Shown: positions 8,281-14,584 of the stretch, one piece after another
How the letters are laid out: each line of letters begins with the position of its first letter
Numbering within the stretch: the stretch's first letter is position 1
Origin: JAAYZK01 sp964535025
GTDB lineage: Bacteria; Planctomycetota; Phycisphaerae; SM23-33; FEN-1343
Assembly: GCA_964535025.1 (NCBI GenBank)
Contig: CAZHRW010000153.1
Location: forward strand, 1-15,273
DNA length: 15,273 bases
Reading direction: 5' to 3'
Made by a program: the position numbers and the translations under genes
Notes under the pieces: generated by a model
Told to the model about the DNA's origin: nothing
Databases searched by the model: none
Seen by the model: only the letters and a program-made list of their open reading frames with translations

Positions 8281-8309
8281 AACTCCCGCCGGCGTCCGAC
8301 GTATACAAT
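8281..8309 (+). promoter_or_regulatory. Putative ECF-sigma-type promoter of the htrA-lon unit
   Basis: AAC (8281-8283) and CGTATA (8300-8305) are separated by exactly 16 bases, the AAC-N16-CGT pattern typical of extracytoplasmic-function sigma factors. The -10 side also overlaps TATACAAT (8302-8309), which could serve a housekeeping sigma, but no -35 hexamer is placed for it. The site is about 73 bases before the chosen htrA start. Control of an HtrA protease by envelope stress would be typical. The rest of 8174-8280 shows no gene or clear structure. Confidence 0.45.
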
Positions 8310-8381
8310 GAACACGGAAACACTTAGGTAGACAGGGTCAAGGCCCCCGCGGGGCGCTTCGCGATGGAGAGGTGTTCGAAG

Positions 8382-9887
8382 ATGAAACAGACGCTGGCAA
8401 AGAACTTAACGTCGCTTGTGGTGGTGGTGGTCGCGGTAGGGCTGGTCGTGTGGGCGGCCCAGGAGGTCCCCCGGCGGTGGGCGTACGCCCAGACGCAGGG
8501 ACGCACGCAGGCGCTGCGGGAGGCCCTGCCGGGCATGTCCCAGGCCCAGCAGCTCAGCGAGCTCTATCGCCAGGTGGCCGAGGCGGTCAGCCCGGCGGTG
8601 GTGGAGGTCCGGGTGGTCAAGCGGGTCGAGGTCCGCACGCCCGGGGGGCTGGAGGAGTTCTTCGAGGATCTGCCGCCGCAGTTTCGCCGGCAGTTTCCCA
8701 CGCCGGACGGCCCCCGCGAGTTCCGCCGCCAGGGCCTGGGCAGCGGGGTGATCGTCGATGCCGAGCAGGGATACGTGCTGACCAACAACCACGTGGTGGC
8801 CGACGCCGACGAGGTGGAAGTCGTGCTCGGCGACGGCCGGGAGGTCCGCGCGGGGACCATCCTGCGCGACCCGAAGACCGACCTGGCGGTGATCCAGATC
8901 GACGCCGACGGGCTGGTGGAGGCGAAACTGGCCGACTCCGAGACCGCCCAGGTGGGCGACCTGGTGCTGGCGATCGGCTCGCCGCAGGGGCTGACCCAGA
9001 CGGTCACCGCGGGGATCATCTCGGCCAAGGGCCGGCGCACCCAGCGCAGCGCCCTGGGGCTGTACGAGAACTATCTCCAGACCGACGCGGCGATCAACAT
9101 GGGCAACAGCGGCGGGCCGCTGGTGAACATGGAAGGCAAGGTGGTGGGCATCAACACCGCCATCGTGACGCCGACCGGGGCGTTCGCCGGGATCGGGCTG
9201 GCGATCCCATCCAGCCTGGCCGAGGACGTGATGACCCAGTTGATTGAGACCGGCGAGGTGTCCAGGGGGTACCTGGGCATCCAGTTCGAGCCGGCCGACG
9301 ACGGTGTGCAGGTGGTGGCCATGCTGGATGACACGCCCGCCGCCCGCGGCGGGGTGCAGGTGGGCGACGTGATCGTCGCCCTCAACGGCGAGCCCATCGA
9401 CGACCCGCAGGACTTCCGCTACATCATCGGGCAGACCGGCCCCGGCACGGAGGTGACGTTGACGGTGCTGCGAGACGGCCAGCGGAAGGACCTGACCGTC
9501 ACGCTGGGCCAGCAGCCCGACGATCTGGCCGCGGCGTTCGGCCTGGGGGGCCGTCGTGATACCCCCGACGAGCCGGCGCGGGTCCGCGTGTGGGGCATGA
9601 CGCTGCGGGATCTGACGCCCGAGTTGGCGCGGCGGCTGGGCTTCGACCCGTCGACCCGCGGGCCGGTGGTCACCGAGGTGCCCGGCGCCGCCGGCGGCGG
9701 GCTGGCGTTGCGGCCGGGGCTGCTGATCGTGTCGGTCGACGGCACCGAGGTCGCCACGGCGCGGGACGTCGCCGAGGCGATCGAGCAGGCCGACGGCGAG
9801 CGTGGGGCGGTCCTGCGGCTCCGCGACGCCGAAGGCCGGACCTTCCGCGTGCTGCTGCGGTATGCCGGCGACGACGAGAACGAATAA
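8382..9887 (+). CDS. HtrA/DegP-type serine protease with two PDZ domains
   Basis: A 501-residue envelope protease/chaperone that degrades misfolded exported proteins. I chose the ATG at 8382 over the one at 8364 because GGAGAGG (8366-8372) is nine bases before it and overlaps the earlier codon. Residues 8-26 are a hydrophobic segment, followed by AYA (34-36), so it is either a cleaved signal or a membrane anchor. The trypsin-like domain has the complete triad: His137 in TNNHVV, Asp167 in DPKTDLAV and Ser243 in GNSGGPL. PDZ1 starts near residue 295 (RGYLGIQF) and PDZ2 near 402 (RVWGMTLRDLTPELARRLGF). Length and domain order are those of the DegP/DegQ/MucD group, which I cannot split further from sequence alone. 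lon follows 41 bases later without a terminator. Family is certain; the exact symbol is not. Confidence 0.95.
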   Translation: MKQTLAKNLTSLVVVVVAVGLVVWAAQEVPRRWAYAQTQGRTQALREALPGMSQAQQLSELYRQVAEAVSPAVVEVRVVKRVEVRTPGGLEEFFEDLPPQFRRQFPTPDGPREFRRQGLGSGVIVDAEQGYVLTNNHVVADADEVEVVLGDGREVRAGTILRDPKTDLAVIQIDADGLVEAKLADSETAQVGDLVLAIGSPQGLTQTVTAGIISAKGRRTQRSALGLYENYLQTDAAINMGNSGGPLVNMEGKVVGINTAIVTPTGAFAGIGLAIPSSLAEDVMTQLIETGEVSRGYLGIQFEPADDGVQVVAMLDDTPAARGGVQVGDVIVALNGEPIDDPQDFRYIIGQTGPGTEVTLTVLRDGQRKDLTVTLGQQPDDLAAAFGLGGRRDTPDEPARVRVWGMTLRDLTPELARRLGFDPSTRGPVVTEVPGAAGGGLALRPGLLIVSVDGTEVATARDVAEAIEQADGERGAVLRLRDAEGRTFRVLLRYAGDDENE

Positions 9888-9928
9888 GACCGCTTGTGTT
9901 TCGGCCGGCGTTGCGGTAGGAGCAGGCG

Positions 9929-12376
9929 ATGGGCATCGACATGCACACCCCGTGGAGCAGCCTGCAACCGGCCGACGACGGGGCCGACCCACCGACGGAC
10001 GGCGGCGGGGAGGGCGCACCGGCGGGCGAGTCGGCGCAGGTGCGCATCCCCGAGGTCGCCCCGGTGATCCCGGTTCGCAACACGGTGGTCTTTCCGGGGA
10101 CCGTCATCCCCCTGACCATCGGGCGGGAGCGGAGCCGCCGCCTGCTGGCCGACGTGCTGCCCGAGCAGAAGATCGTCGTGCTGGTCGCCCAGCGCCAGCC
10201 GGACGTCGAGGAGCCCCGCCCCGAAGACCTCTACCGCTACGGCACCGTCGCGGTCCTGCTGCGGGCGCTGCGGAACGAGGAGGGCCATCAGACCGTGGTC
10301 GCCCACGGGCTGATCCGCGCCCGGCTCGAGCAGTTCGTCCAGTCCGAGCCGTACATGATCGCCCGCATCTCGGCGCTGCCCGATCGCTTCAAGCCCTCCA
10401 CGACGATCGACGCGCTGATGCTCAGCGTCCGCCAGGAGGCCGTCCGGGTGATCGAGCTGTCGCCCAACGTGCCCGACGAGGCGAGGTTCGTGCTGGACAA
10501 CATCGACGCGCCCGGGGGCCTGGCGGACTTCCTCGCCTCGAACATGTCCCTGGACACCCGTCAGAAGCAGGACCTGCTCGAGACGCTGAACGTCTCGGAC
10601 CGGCTGCGCAAGATCAGCCGCGAACTGGGCCAGCAGCTTCAGGTGCTGGAACTGTCCAGCAAGATCCAGCAGCAGGTCCGCAGCAGCATCGACAAGAGCC
10701 AGCGGGAGTACTTCCTCCACGAACAGCTCAAGGCGATCCAGGAGGAACTCGGCCAGGCCGACGAGCGGACCGAGGAGCTCACTGAGCTGCGGGAAAAGAT
10801 CGCCGAGGCCGGCATGCCCCAGCCGGTCCGCCAGACCGCCGAGCGCGAGCTGGAGCGGTTCGGGCGGATCCCGCAGGCCTCGCCGGAGCACACGGTCATC
10901 CGGACCTACCTGGACTGGCTGGTGGAGTTTCCCTGGTCGGTGCAGACCGAAGACAATCTCGACATCGCCGACGCCGAGCGGATCCTCGAGGCCGATCACT
11001 ACGGGCTGGAGAAGGTCAAGAAGCGGATCCTGGAGTACCTGGCGGTCCGCAAGCTCGCCCCGCACAGCCGCGGGCCGATCCTGTGCTTCGTGGGCCCGCC
11101 GGGTGTGGGCAAGACGTCGCTGGGCCAGTCGATCGCCCGGGCGCTGAGGCGCAAGTTCATCCGCATGAGCCTGGGGGGGATGCGCGACGAGGCGGAGCTG
11201 CGCGGGCACCGCCGGACGTACATCGGCGCCATGCCCGGGCGGATCGTCCAGGAGATCGCCAAGGCCGGGTCGATCAACCCCGTGTTCATGCTCGACGAGG
11301 TCGACAAGGTCGGGCAGGACTTCCGCGGCGACCCGTCCAGCGCCCTGCTGGAGGTGCTCGACCCGGCCCAGAACCACAGCTTCCAGGACCATTATTTTAA
11401 TGTTCCACTGGACTTATCGCGAGTTTTGTTCATCGCGACCGCCAATTACATGGGCACGGTGCCGCCGGCGCTGCGGGATCGCATGGAGACCATCGAGTTG
11501 CCGGGCTACACGCCCCACGAGAAGCTCATGATCGCCAAGCGTTACCTTGTGCCCCGCCAGCGGAAGGAAAACGGGCTGAAAGTGTCGCAGTTGACGTTCA
11601 CCGACGCGGCCCTGTCGGCCATCATCGACCGCTACACGCGTGAGGCCGGCGTGCGCGAGCTGGAGCGACAGATCGGTGCGGTCTGCCGTGCCATCGCGGC
11701 GATGATCGCCCGGGGAACCGCCCGGCAGCGCAAGATCGACGTGCGTCACCTGACCAAGCTGCTCGGCCCGGCGCAGTACGAAAGCGAGGTCGCCCAGCGC
11801 ACCAGTGTGCCGGGCGTGGCGACGGGCCTGTTCTACACGCCCGCCGGCGGGGGGGTGCTGTTCATCGAGGCGACCCGCTTCCCCGGTCACGGCCGGCTGA
11901 CGCTGACCGGGCAGATCGGCGGGGTCATGCGGGAAAGCGCCCAGGCCGCCTTCAGCCTGGTGCGAAGCCGCGCCGAGCGACTGGGTATCGACGCCCGGCA
12001 GTTGGGGCGCACCGACGTCCACATCCACGTGCCCGCCGGGGCCGTGCCCAAGGATGGCCCGTCGGCCGGCATCGCGATGGTCACGGCCTTGGTGAGCCTG
12101 CTGCAGCGTCGTCCGGTGCGCGGGGAGGTGGCGATGACCGGGGAGATCACGCTGCGGGGGCTCGTCCTGCCGGTGGGGGGCATCAAGCAGAAGATTCTGG
12201 CCGCCAAGCAGGCGGGGATCACCACTGCGATCCTTCCGGCGGGCAATCGCAAGGATGTATCGCAACTGCCTCCGGAAGTCACGGAGGGACTGGAACTTGT
12301 GTTCGTCAAGCGGATCGGGCAGGTTTTCAAGACCGCCCTGGGCGCCCCTGCCCCCGCCGGTTCGGGCCGTGCCTGA
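9929..12376 (+). CDS. lon: ATP-dependent Lon protease (LonA type)
   Basis: An 815-residue cytoplasmic AAA+ protease that unfolds and degrades damaged and regulatory proteins. After a Pro/Gly-rich N-terminal tail of about 37 residues comes the Lon N-terminal domain, from PVIPVRNTVVFPG. A long helical region (about 225-300, including REYFLHEQLKAIQEELG) follows. The Walker A motif is GPPGVGKT (389-396) and Walker B is VFMLDE (452-457). The proteolytic domain carries catalytic Ser712 in KDGPSAG and Lys755, the second Lys of GGIKQK. All key residues are present and the length is normal for LonA. TAGGAG lies six bases before the ATG. There is no promoter between htrA and lon, so co-expression is likely. 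No clear intrinsic terminator follows before the next promoter at 12400. Confidence 0.97.
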   Translation: MGIDMHTPWSSLQPADDGADPPTDGGGEGAPAGESAQVRIPEVAPVIPVRNTVVFPGTVIPLTIGRERSRRLLADVLPEQKIVVLVAQRQPDVEEPRPEDLYRYGTVAVLLRALRNEEGHQTVVAHGLIRARLEQFVQSEPYMIARISALPDRFKPSTTIDALMLSVRQEAVRVIELSPNVPDEARFVLDNIDAPGGLADFLASNMSLDTRQKQDLLETLNVSDRLRKISRELGQQLQVLELSSKIQQQVRSSIDKSQREYFLHEQLKAIQEELGQADERTEELTELREKIAEAGMPQPVRQTAERELERFGRIPQASPEHTVIRTYLDWLVEFPWSVQTEDNLDIADAERILEADHYGLEKVKKRILEYLAVRKLAPHSRGPILCFVGPPGVGKTSLGQSIARALRRKFIRMSLGGMRDEAELRGHRRTYIGAMPGRIVQEIAKAGSINPVFMLDEVDKVGQDFRGDPSSALLEVLDPAQNHSFQDHYFNVPLDLSRVLFIATANYMGTVPPALRDRMETIELPGYTPHEKLMIAKRYLVPRQRKENGLKVSQLTFTDAALSAIIDRYTREAGVRELERQIGAVCRAIAAMIARGTARQRKIDVRHLTKLLGPAQYESEVAQRTSVPGVATGLFYTPAGGGVLFIEATRFPGHGRLTLTGQIGGVMRESAQAAFSLVRSRAERLGIDARQLGRTDVHIHVPAGAVPKDGPSAGIAMVTALVSLLQRRPVRGEVAMTGEITLRGLVLPVGGIKQKILAAKQAGITTAILPAGNRKDVSQLPPEVTEGLELVFVKRIGQVFKTALGAPAPAGSGRA

Positions 12377-12399
12377 CCGACGGCGCGTCAGAAGAAGCG

Positions 12400-12429
12400 T
12401 TGTATGTGGGGCTTGGCGCCTGGTATAAT
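12400..12429 (+). promoter_or_regulatory. Sigma70-type promoter of the zinc-ribbon gene
   Basis: TTGTAT (12400-12405) and a perfect TATAAT (12424-12429) are 18 bases apart, and TGG just before the latter makes an extended -10. It begins 24 bases after the lon stop and gives a leader of about 90 bases. This is the most consensus-like -10 in the window. Confidence 0.7.
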
Positions 12430-12528
12430 CCTGATCGTTCGTTGCCGACCCGTCCGCGCGGCGTTGTCGGCGCCGGTGCTTGCGTTTCAAGATCATAGAG
12501 GCCTTCGGGAAACGACGAGGAGCAAGAT

Positions 12529-13062
12529 ATGCTACGGACACCGTTGAGTTCACGGGTCACCGGCAGGAAGCTGGACTTCAGCACCGGCGATCCGACCAAG
12601 GACAAGCTGATCATGGGGGGGGCCGTCGTTGTGATCATCGCGGCCTTCGCGTTCATGGTGTGGTCGCTGACGCGGGGCGATGACAAGACCTATGGCGAGA
12701 GGGTGATCGGCGACAAGGTGGCCCTGGTGTGCGTCAACCCGGACTGCGACTACAAGGACACGATGGGCAGCGAGGCGTACTATCAGAAGATCAAGGACGA
12801 ATTGTCGTGGGAAGAGAGCCGCAGCATGATCCCGGTGCGGACGATGTGCCCCGACTGCGGGAAGCAGTCGGTCATCAAGGGCCGGATCTGCCCTGAGTGC
12901 GGCGAGCTGTTCGCCACGCCCCAGCAGTTGTATAATGCGAGGCGGTCGATGGGACTGCCCGCCACGCCGCCGCCGGCCGACCAGGCCGAGGACGTGATCT
13001 GTCCGAAGTGCGGGACGGACCTCAACAAGTACTGGGCCGAACACGGCGGTGAGGAGAAGTAG
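12529..13062 (+). CDS. Membrane-anchored zinc-ribbon protein, function unknown
   Basis: A 177-residue protein I cannot assign to a named family. GAGGAG lies six bases before the ATG. A short polar N-terminus (1-26) precedes one transmembrane helix (about 27-47, LIMGGAVVVIIAAFAFMVWS), followed by RGDDK. The rest has four cysteine pairs: C68-x4-C73, C107-x2-C110, C121-x2-C124 and C158-x2-C161. The last three read CPDCG, CPECG and CPKCG, the usual zinc-ribbon knuckles, so two zinc sites are expected. A Pro/Ala-rich linker (about 143-155) separates the final pair. Topology is not fixed; if the Cys domain binds zinc it may face the cytoplasm, but the positive charges do not settle it. The gene has its own promoter and terminator and is therefore a single-gene unit. 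Confidence 0.8.
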   Translation: MLRTPLSSRVTGRKLDFSTGDPTKDKLIMGGAVVVIIAAFAFMVWSLTRGDDKTYGERVIGDKVALVCVNPDCDYKDTMGSEAYYQKIKDELSWEESRSMIPVRTMCPDCGKQSVIKGRICPECGELFATPQQLYNARRSMGLPATPPPADQAEDVICPKCGTDLNKYWAEHGGEEK

Positions 13063-13130
13063 TTCTCGCCATTGCCTGGCATCACGGCCGTCGAACGGAC
13101 GGCTGAGCGTTAGTACGATCGCTATCACTT

Positions 13131-13187
13131 TCAGCCCGGAACATGCCTGCTTCGGCGAATGCGGCACGTTCCGGGCTGATGGTTTTT
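13131..13187 (+). terminator. Intrinsic terminator after the zinc-ribbon gene
   Basis: Perfect 12-base arms, TCAGCCCGGAAC (13131-13142) and GTTCCGGGCTGA (13168-13179), enclose an inner part with a C-TTCG-G tetraloop at about 13150-13155. TGG and five T (13183-13187) follow. It lies 68 bases after the stop at 13062. The inner and outer arms form an unusually long structure. Confidence 0.9.
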
Positions 13188-13331
13188 ACATGGGACCTTG
13201 GAGGACCATCAGCGCGTAGAATGCCTCTCCGACAAGTGGAATCACGCATGACATGTCAGGTGATTGCCTGACCCACCATGGCCCCATCTGGCTGGGGGCA
13301 TCAACAAACTCGTAAGTAAAAAAATACTCCC
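13188..13331 (+). other. Intergenic stretch with two short hairpins, no gene seen
   Basis: I see no open frame with a ribosome-binding site and no RNA gene. Two short inverted repeats are present: TCAGG/CCTGA (13256-13271, six-base loop) and GCCCC/GGGGC (13281-13299, nine-base loop). Neither is followed by a T run. An A-rich stretch (around 13313-13324) leads into the promoter at 13332. Confidence 0.4.
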
Positions 13332-13359
13332 TTGCCAAATCCGCCGATTGTTCTACAAT
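13332..13359 (+). promoter_or_regulatory. Sigma70-type promoter of the LRR/pseudopilin pair
   Basis: TTGCCA (13332-13337) and TACAAT (13354-13359) are 16 bases apart and both match the consensus at five of six positions. An A-rich stretch lies just upstream, as in UP elements. Transcription would start near 13366, about 340 bases before the first ATG of the operon at 13709. Confidence 0.65.
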
Positions 13360-13365
13360 ACAAAA

Positions 13366-13708
13366 TGAGTCGTTTCACGCCGAGCGTTACCATACCGTTT
13401 GTGCCATCGGCTCTCACGGCTAGGTGTGACAGGGGCGAGAGGGTATAGTCTCCCCCGGGTCGGCCGTGCTGCCACACTGACGATCCTGCCTGCCGGATGG
13501 GGGAATGCCGATTGACGGCATGATGGACCGTAGGCCAGTATGGCAAGCCAGACATGCGGGTGACGCCCCAAGGTGGGCGACGGATCGCCCGGATGCGGAT
13601 GTGGATATCGTCGCGGGTCGCTTACCGGACGGCCCGCGCGGCCGGGGGGCACTGCGGGAGATGTCCATGCCGGGCTGACGCCTACCGGGGTCGTGGGAGG
13701 AGACGGCT
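13366..13708 (+). promoter_or_regulatory. Long structured 5' leader of the LRR operon
   Basis: About 340 bases separate the predicted transcription start from the LRR gene. The leader contains a long stem (13424-13432 with 13469-13477, nine pairs with one mismatch) that encloses a second hairpin (GGGG-C-GAG at 13432-13439 with CTCCCCC at 13450-13456). A perfect hairpin ATGCCG/CGGCAT follows at 13505-13521. GGGAGGAG (13695-13702) is the ribosome-binding site, six bases before the ATG. I checked it by eye against c-di-GMP, SAM, cobalamin, glycine and TPP riboswitch cores and saw no match. It could be a new cis-regulatory RNA, a small RNA, or simply an unstructured long leader. Confidence 0.4.
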
Positions 13709-14584
13709 ATGGTTCGACGAAGGGTGTGCCTGGGGCTGTTGGTCGTAATGGTGGGGGGATCCGCCTGCTTTGGCCAGTATCCGCGGCTTCCCAGTGGCTT
13801 CGAGGATGAACAGCTCGTCGTAGCACTCTACGAGGCCGGCGCGTGTGGCGATCCGATCCGGCCGCCGTGGATGATGCAGCCGGAGCGGGTCATTACCGCG
13901 GAGGGAACGGGCGTCTGGAGCCTGGCGGGGCTTGACCAGGCGGTGAACCTGTGTCTGATCTCGCTGACGGACGGCACGTTCTCCGACATCTCGCCCGTCG
14001 GCGGCCTGACGCAACTGACCTACGTGGACTTCCGCCACAATGCTGTGCGCGACATCACCCCGCTGGGCAATCTGGCCAAGCTGGATGTCCTCATGTTGGA
14101 CGGCAACGACGTCGCCGACGTGGGACCCCTGGCGGGGCTGGATCGGCTGTGGTGGCTCTACCTGGGGGAGAACTCCATCCAGGACATCTCGCCGCTGGCG
14201 TCGCTGACCGACCTGCAGCGTCTCGACCTGCGGGGCAATCCGCTCGATGCCGACGCCTACGCCACCTGGTTGCCGCTCATCGAGGCCAACAACCCCGGCA
14301 TCGAGCTGCACTGTGACCCGCTGATCCCCCGCGGCGACGCCGACATGGACGGCGATGTCGACCTGGATGATTTCGCCGCGTTCAAGCAGGCCTTCGGCGG
14401 CAACGGCGGTTGGCAAGATGGTGACTTCGACGGCGACGGGCAGGTCACGCTGGACGACTTCGCCATCCTCAAGCAGAACTATGCCGGCGTCGTGCCCGAG
14501 CCGGCCACGCTGTCGGTACTGATGGTGGGCGCTGTGGTCGCCCTGAGACGCCGCGACCGCCGCGCGCGGGGGAGAGCATTATGA
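13709..14584 (+). CDS. LRR protein with dockerin-like doublet and PEP-CTERM sorting signal
   Basis: A 291-residue secreted protein. Residues 1-22 form a signal peptide (MVRRRVCLGLLVVMVGGSAC then FG-QYP). Residues 92-179 hold four 22-residue internalin-like leucine-rich repeats, recognisable by SDISPV, RDITPL, ADVGPL and QDISPL at their starts. Residues 209-261 hold two dockerin-like calcium loops, DADMDGDVDLDD and DFDGDGQVTLDD, each followed by a FK/LKQ helix, closely like the tails of the upstream beta-helix proteins. The C-terminus (262-291) is a PEP-CTERM signal: VPEPAT, a hydrophobic helix and an Arg-rich tail, recognised by an exosortase for surface sorting. No exosortase gene is in the window. 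The LRRs suggest a protein-binding role. The stop overlaps the next ATG (ATGA), so the two genes are translationally coupled. Confidence 0.9.
   Translation: MVRRRVCLGLLVVMVGGSACFGQYPRLPSGFEDEQLVVALYEAGACGDPIRPPWMMQPERVITAEGTGVWSLAGLDQAVNLCLISLTDGTFSDISPVGGLTQLTYVDFRHNAVRDITPLGNLAKLDVLMLDGNDVADVGPLAGLDRLWWLYLGENSIQDISPLASLTDLQRLDLRGNPLDADAYATWLPLIEANNPGIELHCDPLIPRGDADMDGDVDLDDFAAFKQAFGGNGGWQDGDFDGDGQVTLDDFAILKQNYAGVVPEPATLSVLMVGAVVALRRRDRRARGRAL

Noticed and set aside
8406..11392. Minus-strand open frames opposite htrA and lon (537 and 657 codons)
   Set aside because: They lie wholly antisense to genes with complete catalytic motifs, and their products are rich in Arg, His, Pro and Leu without recognisable domains.
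13365..13448. 27-codon frame from an ATG right at the predicted transcription start of the LRR leader
   Set aside because: It would be leaderless with no ribosome-binding site, and the peptide has no recognisable feature. It also overlaps the first arm of the hairpin region.
13709..13774. Possible lipobox (GGSAC) in the LRR signal peptide
   Set aside because: Position -3 is Gly rather than Leu/Val/Ile, and the protein already has a PEP-CTERM signal, so ordinary Sec cleavage is more likely.
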